This document shows positions 1-7,868 of a stretch of 64,000 nucleotides of DNA, in pieces. Positions within the stretch are counted from its first letter, which is position 1; the number at the start of each line of letters is the position of its first letter. The notes beneath the pieces are model-generated. The model was not told the DNA's origin and searched no databases. It saw only the letters and a list, made by a program, of their open reading frames with translations. The DNA lies in NCBI GenBank assembly GCA_041687395.1, contig JAWLCA010000001.1, positions 124,001 to 188,000 on the forward strand, given 5' to 3'. This DNA comes from JAWLCA01 sp041687395. Lineage in GTDB: Bacteria; Pseudomonadota; Alphaproteobacteria; Rhodobacterales; Rhodobacteraceae. The translations under genes were made by a program, and so were the position numbers.

Positions 1-278
1 CCAGAAAGGGCCTGCGCAGGGTGCTGCACAAGAAAACGACGGCTCCCGGAGCGCTGTTCTGAGGGCGATGTTGCACAATTTTTGCACAAACAAAGATGTT
101 TGATTAATTTTTGGGCGCAGCGATAACGAAGTCGGGACCGCTCGACGCTCCACATTGCTGCGGCGGTCGGCTATGGTCGGGGTGCCGTGACCGGGACAAC
201 CCGGCGCAGCGCAGGCGGCCGGGTGATCCCGGCGTGTTACAGTCAAGTCCGGGGCAGGACGGGATCGGGAACGGGCAG
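1..278. other. Upstream region of the PBP1A gene, possible 3' end of a preceding gene
   Basis: No complete gene is visible. One plus-strand frame (bases 3-62) stays open from the window edge to a TGA at 60-62 and could be the last 19 codons of an upstream gene, but it is too short to identify. Two TTGCACAA octamers at 71-78 and 82-89 are spaced 11 bp apart, about one helical turn, in an A/T-rich patch that probably carries the promoter of the PBP1A gene. Confidence 0.35.
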
Positions 279-2594
279 ATGAGTTCTTCTGGCAGGAAGC
301 CGCCCCTCGTGGCGGATCGCCGCTACGGTGCGGCCGGCAAGAAACCGGCCAAGGCCGCGTCGGCAAAAGCGGCGGCAACGCGCAACACCCGAAAGCGCAA
401 GGCGCCCACCCGGCGGGGCAATTTCGTCACCCGCGCATTCGGCCGGCTGTTCCGCTTCATCGGTCGCCTGATCTGGGCCGTCAGCTGGCGGATCACCGCC
501 GTGATCGCGATGATCGTCGCCGCGGCGACATTCTATTTCTACTCTTCACTTCCGGCCGTGACCGACCTTCTGGACGGCCGGTCGCGCGGGTCGGTCACGA
601 TTCTGGACAATCAGGGCCAGGTTTTCGCTTGGCGGGGCGAGACCTTCGGGGGGCTGATCAGCGCCGACCAGGTGTCGCCGCACCTGAAGAACGCCGTCGT
701 CGCGACCGAGGATCGGCGCTTCTACGGCCACTTCGGCATCTCGCCCCGCGGCATCGCCGGGGCGATCCGGATCAACATGGCAGAGGGGCGCAGCCCCTTC
801 TCGGGCAACGGCGGATCCACCATCACCCAGCAGGTGGCGAAGCTTCTATGCCTCGGCGTGCCCTACGAGCAGTCGAAATGGGAGAACGAGGCCGCGTACG
901 AGGCCGACTGCCGCCGCGGCACGATCTGGCGCAAGCTGAAGGAAGTGCCCTATGCGCTGGCGCTGGAATCGAAATACACCAAGGACGAGATCCTGACGAT
1001 CTACCTCAACCGCGCCTACCTCGGCGCCGGCGCCCGCGGGTTCGAGGCCGCATCCCAGCGCTATTTCGGCAAGTCCGCGAATCAGGTGACCCCGTCCGAG
1101 GCCGCGATGCTGGCGGGGCTTCTGGTGGCGCCCAGCTATTACGCGCCGACGCGCGACCTGGCCCGCGCACAAGCCCGGGCGAACGTGATCCTCGGCCTGA
1201 TGGCCGAACAGGGCTACCTGACACAGGACCAGCTGGCGCAGGCCCGCGCCACCCCCGCTAGCCTGTCCGACGCGGCAGAGCAGCGCGCGGGCGGCTACTT
1301 CGCCGACTGGGTGATGGAGACCGCGCCCTCGTTCCTGACCACCGAGACGACCGAGGACGTGGTGATCCGCTCCACCCTCGACCAGCGGATCCAGAGGGCG
1401 GCGGAACAGGCGATGGCCGAGATCTTCGCCACCCGCATCCGCGAGGGGTCAGAGGCGCAGGCGGCCATCGTGGTGATGTCGGCCGACGGCGCGGTGCGCG
1501 GCATGGTCGGCGGCCGCGAGACCCGCGTGTCGGGCGGGTTCAACCGCGCCACGCAGGCGATGCGGCAGACCGGATCGGCCTTCAAGCCCTTCGTCTATGC
1601 GGTGGCGATGGATTTCGGCTTCACGCCCAACGATTTCGTCGACGACACGCCGCTGACCATCGACATCCCCGGCTCCGGCCCCTGGAGCCCGCGCAACTTC
1701 TCGCGCGAGTTTCGAGGCCGCGTCACGCTGACTGACGCGCTGAAACATTCGCTCAACATCCCCGCCGTCCGCATCGCCGAGGCGGTGGGGCGCGAACGGG
1801 TGCGCAACGCGGCCGAGGGCTTCGGCATCGCCAGCGATCTGGCCGCCGGGCCCGCGCTGGCGCTGGGGTCCTCGGAATCGACCCTGCTGGAGATGACCGG
1901 CGCCTATGCCGGCATCCTGAACGGCGGCAGCGCGGTGCGCCCCTACGGACTGACCGAACTGCGCCTTGCCGGGGAAACCACCCCGCTGATGGGCAAGGAG
2001 GGCGGCATCGGCGAGCGCGTGATCTCGACCGAGGCGGCGGGGCTTCTGACCTACATGATGTATCAGGCGGTCGAAAGCGGCACCGCCACGCGGGCCAAGC
2101 TGCCGGAGCGTCAGGCGGCGGGCAAGACCGGCACCACCCAGGCCGCGCGCGACGCCTGGTTCCTGGGCTTCACCGCCGACTACGTGGTCGGCGTCTGGAT
2201 GGGCTATGACGACAACACGCCGCTCACGGGCGTGACCGGCGGCGGCCTTCCGGCCGAGATCTGGAAAGAGGTGATGCTGCGCGTCAATCGCGACGTGCCT
2301 GCGCGGCCCCTGCCGATGATCGACCCCGGCCCGCCGCTGGCGCTTCCCAGCACGCCCCTCAGCCCCGAACAGCTGCCCCACGACGGTCAGGGCATGATCG
2401 ACGACCGGCCCTATGCGCAGGGCGGCAACCCCGACAACCTGCCCAACGAATGGAACCCCGACAACGCGCCGAACCCGGCGAACGACCCGATGTTCCAGCC
2501 CTACAATCCGCCGGGCAGCGCGCAGCCGCGCACCGAGCCGGTGGTGGAACGTGTGCTGATTGATGTGCTGAACTCGATCCTGCGGGGGAACTGA
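279..2594 (+). CDS. Class A penicillin-binding protein 1A (bifunctional transglycosylase/transpeptidase)
   Basis: A 771-residue inner-membrane enzyme that polymerises glycan strands and cross-links peptides in the periplasm. After a basic, Ala/Lys-rich cytoplasmic N-terminus, one membrane helix lies at about 64-90. The glycosyltransferase domain shows ATEDRRFYGHFG (catalytic Glu144) and GGSTITQQ. The transpeptidase domain has S433-A-F-K, SLNIP and K616-T-G. The glycosyltransferase domain carries an insertion with Cys191 and Cys211 directly after QQVAK. The C-terminus is Pro/Asn-rich. I chose ATG 279 because a more upstream in-frame start would add about 56 residues with no membrane-protein character. 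The 3' end converges on the DUF6473 gene 4 bp away. Confidence 0.93.
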   Translation: MSSSGRKPPLVADRRYGAAGKKPAKAASAKAAATRNTRKRKAPTRRGNFVTRAFGRLFRFIGRLIWAVSWRITAVIAMIVAAATFYFYSSLPAVTDLLDGRSRGSVTILDNQGQVFAWRGETFGGLISADQVSPHLKNAVVATEDRRFYGHFGISPRGIAGAIRINMAEGRSPFSGNGGSTITQQVAKLLCLGVPYEQSKWENEAAYEADCRRGTIWRKLKEVPYALALESKYTKDEILTIYLNRAYLGAGARGFEAASQRYFGKSANQVTPSEAAMLAGLLVAPSYYAPTRDLARAQARANVILGLMAEQGYLTQDQLAQARATPASLSDAAEQRAGGYFADWVMETAPSFLTTETTEDVVIRSTLDQRIQRAAEQAMAEIFATRIREGSEAQAAIVVMSADGAVRGMVGGRETRVSGGFNRATQAMRQTGSAFKPFVYAVAMDFGFTPNDFVDDTPLTIDIPGSGPWSPRNFSREFRGRVTLTDALKHSLNIPAVRIAEAVGRERVRNAAEGFGIASDLAAGPALALGSSESTLLEMTGAYAGILNGGSAVRPYGLTELRLAGETTPLMGKEGGIGERVISTEAAGLLTYMMYQAVESGTATRAKLPERQAAGKTGTTQAARDAWFLGFTADYVVGVWMGYDDNTPLTGVTGGGLPAEIWKEVMLRVNRDVPARPLPMIDPGPPLALPSTPLSPEQLPHDGQGMIDDRPYAQGGNPDNLPNEWNPDNAPNPANDPMFQPYNPPGSAQPRTEPVVERVLIDVLNSILRGN

Positions 2595-2598
2595 GTGC

Positions 2599-3429
2599 TC
2601 AGGCCGCGGGCCGCATCATCCGGCGCAGCCGGTCGGCAACGGCCTGTCCCGCACGCGCATGCAGCACCGGACCGGGCAGTTCCGCCGCCGCGGCCGCCTG
2701 CAACGGCGGATAGACCATCCCCTCGGCCGGCAGCACGGTGGGCCCCGTCACTTCGGTCACCTCGGCCAGATCGGGGCCGAGCGCGTCGATCATCGCCCGC
2801 GTCACGAACAGCGGATCGCGGCCCAGGGCGGGGGCGGCGCTGTCCGCGGGCGGCGGGGCCTCGGCCAGCCACAGGGCGATGCAGGGGCCGTTCGAGTGTC
2901 CGATCAGCGTCCGCATCCCGTCCAGCCAGCGGCTGCGCAGCTCGGCCACGACGCGGGCATAGCGCCCCGTATCGATCCCGCGCAGCGTGCCCAGCAGGTG
3001 CCGGGTAAAGCTGAAATCGGTGAAATCCACCTCGGGAAACAGGGCGGCCAGCGCCGGCGTTGCGGTGACGAAGCGGTCGTTGCGGCGCGGATGCACCCGG
3101 AAATACCCGTTCGACACCAGATGCGCGCCGGTGATCTGGATCACCACCGCCTGCGCGCGCCCCATCAGGGCCGGGATCTCGGGGTCGCGCAGCATCGCCT
3201 CGACGCCCGCGTGCTGCGCGCCAAGGTTCGCCATCGCCACACCGGTCGCGCCATCGACCAACCCCGGCCAGGGCCGCTCGATGAAGCGTCCGAACGTGGC
3301 CGACCCGCCAAGCGCCAGATTGAACGCGCCGTCGAACCGCATCCGCGGCCCGCGAAACACCAGCCGGGATGCCCCGTGCCGCCATGTGTTGTAGTCCAGC
3401 GCGTCTGCGCCCGCCTGCGCGTACGACAT
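2599..3429 (-). CDS. DUF6473 family protein
   Basis: A 276-residue protein resembling the DUF6473 family common in Rhodobacterales; the molecular function is unknown to me. Family-like features are the N-terminal LDYNTWRHGASRLVFRGP stretch, a GGSATFGRFIERPWP segment and an ANLGAQHAGVEA segment, a layout that suggests an SGNH-hydrolase-like or sulfotransferase-like fold, but I cannot assign catalytic residues. A GHSNGP motif lies in the second half. The start at 3429 follows GGTGGAAAC; an upstream in-frame ATG at 3453 is less well placed. It has no signal peptide or membrane segment. Confidence 0.7.
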   Translation of the reverse strand: MSYAQAGADALDYNTWRHGASRLVFRGPRMRFDGAFNLALGGSATFGRFIERPWPGLVDGATGVAMANLGAQHAGVEAMLRDPEIPALMGRAQAVVIQITGAHLVSNGYFRVHPRRNDRFVTATPALAALFPEVDFTDFSFTRHLLGTLRGIDTGRYARVVAELRSRWLDGMRTLIGHSNGPCIALWLAEAPPPADSAAPALGRDPLFVTRAMIDALGPDLAEVTEVTGPTVLPAEGMVYPPLQAAAAAELPGPVLHARAGQAVADRLRRMMRPAA

Positions 3430-3590
3430 GTTTCCACCACCGATTCCATTCACCCGTGATCAGCGTGGCGCGACAGCCTTTCCCGAATCCTAAAGTGCGA
3501 TGTTAAGGCAAAGTTTAGCGGTCCTTATGCCTTGCGCCGGGCCGGGGGCGGGGCATATGGTCTGCCCGGAAAACGCATGGGGGCAGGACG

Positions 3591-4466
3591 ATGAGCATCC
3601 AGTCGGTCGGGGTCGTGGGCGCGGGGCAGATGGGCAACGGCATTGCCCATGTCTTTGCCCTTGCGGGCTATGACGTGCTGTTGACCGACATCAGCCAGGA
3701 TGCGCTGGACAAGGCGGTGCAGCTGATCGACCGCAACCTCGAACGCCAGGCCAGCCGCGGCAAGATCTCGGAAGCCGACCACAAGGACTCCATCGCCCGG
3801 ATCAAGACGACCCTGACCCTGACCGACCTGGGCAAGACCGACCTGATCATCGAGGCCGCGACCGAGCGCGAGACGGTGAAGGCCGCGATCTTCGAGGATC
3901 TGGTGCCGCATCTGCAACCGCACACGATCCTTACCTCGAATACCTCCTCGATCTCGATCACCCGTCTGGCGAGCCGCACCGACCGGCCGGAAAAGTTCAT
4001 GGGGTTCCACTTCATGAACCCGGTGCCGGTGATGCAGCTGGTGGAACTGATCCGCGGCATCGCGACCGATGACGCGACCTATCAGGCCATGCTCTCGGTG
4101 GTGGAAAAGCTGGGCAAGACCCCGGCAAGTGCCGAGGATTTCCCGGGCTTCATCGTCAACCGCATCCTGATGCCGATGATCAACGAGGCGGTCTATACGC
4201 TGTATGAAGGCGTGGGCAACGTCCGCTCGATCGACCAGTCGCTGAAGCTGGGCGCGAACCACCCGATGGGGCCGCTGGAGCTGGCCGACTTCATCGGGCT
4301 GGACACCTGCCTTGCAATCATGAACGTGTTGCACGACGGTCTGGCGGACACGAAATACCGCCCCTGTCCGCTGCTGACAAAGTATGTCGAGGCCGGCTGG
4401 CTGGGGCGAAAGACCCAGCGCGGCTTTTACGACTACCGGGGCGAGGAACCCGTGCCGACCCGCTAA
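3591..4466 (+). CDS. 3-hydroxybutyryl-CoA dehydrogenase
   Basis: A 291-residue NAD(P)-dependent enzyme that interconverts acetoacetyl-CoA and 3-hydroxybutyryl-CoA in fatty-acid, polyhydroxybutyrate or ethylmalonyl-CoA metabolism. The Rossmann motif VGAGQMGNGIA is at the N-terminus. The catalytic His lies in GFHFMNPVPVMQLVE, and the C-terminal dimerisation domain includes GFIVNRILMPMINEA. The length matches the stand-alone short type (PaaH/Hbd), without a fused hydratase. ATG 3591 follows GGGGGCAGGACG. The gene is followed by a palindromic intergenic element and the convergent DUF3429 gene. Confidence 0.93.
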   Translation: MSIQSVGVVGAGQMGNGIAHVFALAGYDVLLTDISQDALDKAVQLIDRNLERQASRGKISEADHKDSIARIKTTLTLTDLGKTDLIIEAATERETVKAAIFEDLVPHLQPHTILTSNTSSISITRLASRTDRPEKFMGFHFMNPVPVMQLVELIRGIATDDATYQAMLSVVEKLGKTPASAEDFPGFIVNRILMPMINEAVYTLYEGVGNVRSIDQSLKLGANHPMGPLELADFIGLDTCLAIMNVLHDGLADTKYRPCPLLTKYVEAGWLGRKTQRGFYDYRGEEPVPTR

Positions 4467-4486
4467 GCCGGCGCGGCAATGATTGA

Positions 4487-4555
4487 GCCACGGTAAACAA
4501 AAATCGTGATTGCGTTCTGAATCAAGGGCTTGGAATTTTGTCCACGCGTGGACAA
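4487..4555. repeat. Two-part intergenic element, copy 1 (GCCACGGTAAACA-N38-palindrome)
   Basis: GCCACGGTAAACA (4487-4499) is followed after 38 bp by the perfect 18-bp palindrome TTGTCCACGCGTGGACAA (4538-4555). The same two blocks with the same 38-bp spacing recur at 31422-31490. Here the palindrome ends 4 bp before the stop codon of the minus-strand DUF3429 gene and lies downstream of the 3-hydroxybutyryl-CoA dehydrogenase gene. It could form a hairpin in RNA, but there is no U-tract on either strand, so a DNA-level function is at least as likely. Confidence 0.75.
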
Positions 4556-4559
4556 CCGC

Positions 4560-5012
4560 CTATCCAGCCACCATCCCCACCGCGAGGCAAGCCACCACTC
4601 CCGCTGTCAGAATCAGCCGCAGACGCATCCACCACCCCGGCACCAGCCCCCAGCCCGCGAATTGGGCATCCATCGCCAGCAGCACCAGAAAGCCCACCAG
4701 CAGCGCCGAAAGCGCCTGCCCCGGCCCGCCGCCCACCATGAGGAACGCCCACAGCGCGGGCAGCACCGACAGGCCATAGCCGCGCCAGTGATGCTCCGCC
4801 CCCCTGGCGGCAAAGCCCCACAGAACGCCAGACATGAAGCACAGGATCACGATACCATAGGCGATCAGCCCCGGTACGCCCACCAGCCGCTGCCCGACCA
4901 CCGCGCGCACCAGATCGGCCAGCGCCGGAGACAGCGCCGTCGCGGCCCCCCAGACGAACGGCAGCAATCCGGCCAGACCAAGGATCAGGGCAGGGCGCGG
5001 GATCGCGCTCAT
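4560..5012 (-). CDS. DUF3429 family integral membrane protein
   Basis: A 150-residue, very hydrophobic protein with about five predicted membrane segments. It resembles the DUF3429 family, with an N-terminal IPRPALILGLAGLLPFVWGA signature. Its function is unknown. Its ATG overlaps the ispH stop by 4 bp (ATGA), so the two genes are almost certainly co-transcribed and translationally coupled. The 3' end abuts copy 1 of the palindromic intergenic element. Confidence 0.75.
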   Translation of the reverse strand: MSAIPRPALILGLAGLLPFVWGAATALSPALADLVRAVVGQRLVGVPGLIAYGIVILCFMSGVLWGFAARGAEHHWRGYGLSVLPALWAFLMVGGGPGQALSALLVGFLVLLAMDAQFAGWGLVPGWWMRLRLILTAGVVACLAVGMVAG

Positions 5013-5962
5013 GCAAGTTCCCGCAGGACGCGCGGCACCTTGAACTCCACGCGCTCCACCGCCGTCTCCACCACCTCGCGGGTCAGGTCGAAGCGGGCGG
5101 TGAAGGCGTCGATCACCTCATTTACCAGCACCTCCGGCGCGCTGGCACCAGCGGTCAGCCCGACGGTGCGCGCCCCCTCCAGCGCGCGCCAGTCGATATC
5201 GTCCGCGCGCTGCACCAGTTGCGCGTAGGGACAGCCCGCGCCGCGTCCGACCTCGACCAGCCGCATGGAGTTCGACGAATTCGGCGCCCCTATCACCAGC
5301 AGCGCGTCGATCCGGGGCGCCATCGCCTTCACCGCCTCCTGCCGGTTGGTGGTGGCGTAGCAGATGTCTTCCTTGTGCGGCCCTACGATGGCCGGAAACC
5401 GCGCCTTCAGCGCGGCCACGATATCGGCGGTGTCATCGACCGACAGCGTGGTCTGGGTGATAAAGGCAAGCTTCTCGGGGTCGCGCGGTGCGACCTGCGC
5501 CACATCCCCGACCGTTTCGACCAGCAGTACCTCGCCCGGCGGCAACTGACCCATCGTGCCCAGCGTCTCGGGGTGGCCGGCATGGCCGATCATCACCATC
5601 TGCAGCCCGTTGGCATGGTGCCGCTCGGCCTCGATATGAACCTTGCTGACCAGCGGACACGTGGCATCGACATAAAGCATCTGCCGCCGCTCGGCCTCGG
5701 CTGGCACTGCCTTGGGCACGCCATGGGCGGAAAAAATCACCGGCCGATCCGCCGGGCAGTCGTCCAGCTCCTCGACAAATACCGCGCCCTTGGCCCGCAG
5801 ACCGTCGACCACGAAGCGGTTGTGCACGATCTCGTGGCGCACGTAGACCGGCGCGCCCCATTTCTCCAGCGCCATTTCGACGATCTTGATGGCACGGTCG
5901 ACGCCGGCACAGAACCCGCGCGGTGCGGCCAGAAGAAGCGTGAGGCGTGGTTTCGCGGTCAT
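5009..5962 (-). CDS. ispH: 4-hydroxy-3-methylbut-2-enyl diphosphate reductase
   Basis: A 317-residue cytosolic iron-sulfur enzyme that catalyses the last step of the MEP isoprenoid pathway, making IPP and DMAPP. The three cluster-ligand cysteines are visible in RGFCAGVDRAI, VDATCPLVSK and EDICYATTNRQ. The substrate-binding motifs SAHGVP and GAPNSSNS are also present. Length and architecture are those of the standard bacterial enzyme. It is the first gene of a two-gene unit with the DUF3429 membrane protein. A terminator of the upstream NYN gene separates the two units. Confidence 0.97.
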   Translation of the reverse strand: MTAKPRLTLLLAAPRGFCAGVDRAIKIVEMALEKWGAPVYVRHEIVHNRFVVDGLRAKGAVFVEELDDCPADRPVIFSAHGVPKAVPAEAERRQMLYVDATCPLVSKVHIEAERHHANGLQMVMIGHAGHPETLGTMGQLPPGEVLLVETVGDVAQVAPRDPEKLAFITQTTLSVDDTADIVAALKARFPAIVGPHKEDICYATTNRQEAVKAMAPRIDALLVIGAPNSSNSMRLVEVGRGAGCPYAQLVQRADDIDWRALEGARTVGLTAGASAPEVLVNEVIDAFTARFDLTREVVETAVERVEFKVPRVLRELA

Positions 5963-6040
5963 TCGGGGCCTGCCTTTCTGCCCCGAGTCCTAGTCCGCCG
6001 CACCGGGCCGGTCCAGACCCGGCGTGCGGCGGGCGTCGTG

Positions 6041-6062
6041 AAAAGGGGGGCCGAAGCCCCCC
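6041..6062 (-). terminator. Rho-independent terminator of the NYN-domain gene
   Basis: On the minus strand a 7-bp G/C stem (GGGGGGC pairing with GCCCCCC) closes a UUCG tetraloop and is followed by TTTTC. It starts 6 bp after the stop codon of the NYN gene at 6069. It insulates that gene from ispH, which begins about 80 bp further on. Confidence 0.85.
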
Positions 6063-6068
6063 GATCCG

Positions 6069-6641
6069 TCACTGTTCCAGCGCTTCTTCCACGTCACGCT
6101 CCATCCGCGGCTCGCGCGGCGGACGGCCGATGACGTCGCGCAACTCGTCCAGTTCGATGAAGTTGTCGGCCTGCCTGCGCAACTCGTCCGCGATCATCGG
6201 CGGCTGGCTGCGGATTGTCGACACGATCGACACGCGAACCCCCTGCCGCTGCAGGCTTTCCACCAGCGGCCGGAAGTCGCCGTCACCGGAGAACAGTACG
6301 GCATGATCCATTCGCGGCGCCAGTTCCATGGCGTCCACGGCCAGTTCGATGTCCATGTTGCCCTTGACCTTCCGGCGGCCCATGCTGTCGATGTATTCCT
6401 TGGCCGGCTTGGTCACCATCGCGTAGCCGTTGTAGTGCAGCCAGTCGACCAGCGGGCGGATCGGGGAATAGTCGTCGCTTTCCAGAAGGGCGGTGTAATA
6501 GAAGGCGCGGATCAGCTTGCCGCGGCGCATGAATTCCTGCCGCAGAAGCTTGTAATCGATGTCAAAGCCCAGTGCCTTGGCAGCGGCATACAGATTCGAG
6601 CCGTCGATGAACATCGCCAGTCGTTCATCCTTGTAGAACAT
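6069..6641 (-). CDS. NYN domain protein, LabA/DUF88-like putative nuclease
   Basis: A 190-residue PIN-like (NYN) domain protein. The acidic metal-site motifs are FIDGSNLY near the N-terminus and FSGDGDFRPLVESL in the second half, which also contains NMDIELAVDAM. Members of this family are thought to be RNA-processing nucleases; no substrate can be read from the sequence. ATG 6641 is preceded by AAAGGA about 9 nt upstream, better than an in-frame start at 6704. The gene is divergent from folK and has its own terminator. Confidence 0.88.
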   Translation of the reverse strand: MFYKDERLAMFIDGSNLYAAAKALGFDIDYKLLRQEFMRRGKLIRAFYYTALLESDDYSPIRPLVDWLHYNGYAMVTKPAKEYIDSMGRRKVKGNMDIELAVDAMELAPRMDHAVLFSGDGDFRPLVESLQRQGVRVSIVSTIRSQPPMIADELRRQADNFIELDELRDVIGRPPREPRMERDVEEALEQ

Positions 6642-6822
6642 TGCTCGGGTCCTTTCCGTGAAACATTTTTCGTGCCAATGGGTCCGGGGAGATAATTGAA
6701 CCACGAACGATCTGGCCGAATGCTCGCCCTAGATAAGAGATCGTAAATCAGCCGCAAGCAGTTCGCATGGTAAACTTGTCGTATTTTTGTGCAAGGATTG
6801 TGCGTTCGGGAAAGGGTTCACG

Positions 6823-7398
6823 GTGTCGGTACTGATCGCGCTCGGCGCAAATCTGCCGCTTGCGACGGCAACAGGCGACAACCCGCCGCAGGAAACCTTG
6901 CGCGCCGCGCTGCAGGCTCTGGCGGCGGCAGGCTTCACGATCGAGGAGGTCAGCCGGTTCTACCGCACGCCCTGCTTTCCGCCGGGTGCGGGGCCGGACT
7001 ATGTGAACGCCGCCGCCCGGCTGGGAACCGACCTTCCGCCCCGCGCCGTGCTCGACCGGCTTCACGCGATCGAGGCCGACTATGGGCGCGAACGCCATCA
7101 GCGCTGGGGGATGCGGACGCTTGATCTCGACCTGATCGCGGTCGATGACCAGGTGCTGCCGGACCATGAAACCTGGGCGCATTGGGCCGGTCTGGCCCCA
7201 CAGGATCAGCCGCAGCGCACGCCCGACCGCCTTATCCTGCCCCACCCGCGGCTGGCGGATCGCGCCTTCGTGCTGGTTCCGCTGGCGGATGTCGCTGCCG
7301 ACTGGGTGCATCCGGTGACCGGCCGAACCGTCCGGCAGATGTGCGACGCGCTGCCTGCGGGTGATCTGGACGGTGTCGTGCCGCTCCCGGACCACTGA
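6823..7398 (+). CDS. folK: 2-amino-4-hydroxy-6-hydroxymethyldihydropteridine pyrophosphokinase
   Basis: A 191-residue enzyme of folate biosynthesis that transfers pyrophosphate from ATP to 6-hydroxymethyl-dihydropterin. Family features are the N-terminal LIALGANLP, SRFYRTPCFPPGAGPDYVNAA, the catalytic loop WGMRTLDLDLI, and LILPHPRLADRAFVLVPL. GTG 6823 is the most likely start because AAAGGG lies 6 nt upstream; an in-frame TTG at 6787 would add 12 non-conserved residues. It stands alone, without folB or folP, 82 bp before rpoZ. Confidence 0.94.
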   Translation: MSVLIALGANLPLATATGDNPPQETLRAALQALAAAGFTIEEVSRFYRTPCFPPGAGPDYVNAAARLGTDLPPRAVLDRLHAIEADYGRERHQRWGMRTLDLDLIAVDDQVLPDHETWAHWAGLAPQDQPQRTPDRLILPHPRLADRAFVLVPLADVAADWVHPVTGRTVRQMCDALPAGDLDGVVPLPDH

Positions 7399-7480
7399 GT
7401 GCCTGGGAATTCGCGCTTGTCATGGCCCGCAGGAGGGCTTAGATAGTCTCTTCCAGTCCCCGTTCCGAATTGGAGAAGAC

Positions 7481-7834
7481 ATGGCCCGCGTGACGGTTGA
7501 AGATTGCGTTGACAAGGTTCCGAACCGGTTCGATCTGGTATTGCTCGCCGCGCATCGCGCCCGCGAGATCCAGGCGGGTGGGCCGATCACCGTGGACCGC
7601 GACAACGACAAGAACCCCGTCGTCGCCCTGCGCGAGATCGCCGAGGAGACGCAGCCCGCCGAGCAACTGCGCGAGCGGATGATCGCCAGCCACCAGACCC
7701 AGATTGAGGTGGACGAGCCCGAAGAGGACCAGATGGCCCTGCTGATGGGCGCCGAGGTCGACCGGCCGGCGCAGGACGACATGAGCGAGGAGCGCCTGCT
7801 GCGGGCCCTGATGGAAGCCCAGGGGCAGGGCTGA
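7481..7834 (+). CDS. rpoZ: DNA-directed RNA polymerase omega subunit
   Basis: A 117-residue omega subunit that helps assemble RNA polymerase and forms part of the ppGpp site in proteobacteria. The conserved core is MARVTVEDCVDKVPNRFDLVLLAAHRAR followed by NPVVALREIA. The acidic C-terminal extension is usual in alphaproteobacteria. ATG 7481 follows TGGAGAAGAC. The gene lies 34 bp upstream of the rsh gene, the frequent rpoZ-spoT pairing, so the enzyme that sets ppGpp and a polymerase subunit that responds to it are probably co-transcribed. Confidence 0.96.
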   Translation: MARVTVEDCVDKVPNRFDLVLLAAHRAREIQAGGPITVDRDNDKNPVVALREIAEETQPAEQLRERMIASHQTQIEVDEPEEDQMALLMGAEVDRPAQDDMSEERLLRALMEAQGQG

Positions 7835-7868
7835 GCCCAAGGCTCGCCCCGTCGCGGATGCGGCGCAG

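Noticed and set aside
71..89. TTGCACAA direct repeats before the PBP1A gene
   Set aside because: Only two octamers near the window edge, with no recognisable regulator motif; kept only as a note in the upstream-region entry.
3503..3517. CtrA-like site TTAA-N7-TTTA before the 3-hydroxybutyryl-CoA dehydrogenase gene
   Set aside because: It has one mismatch in the second half-site and nothing about the gene suggests cell-cycle control; such matches are common by chance.
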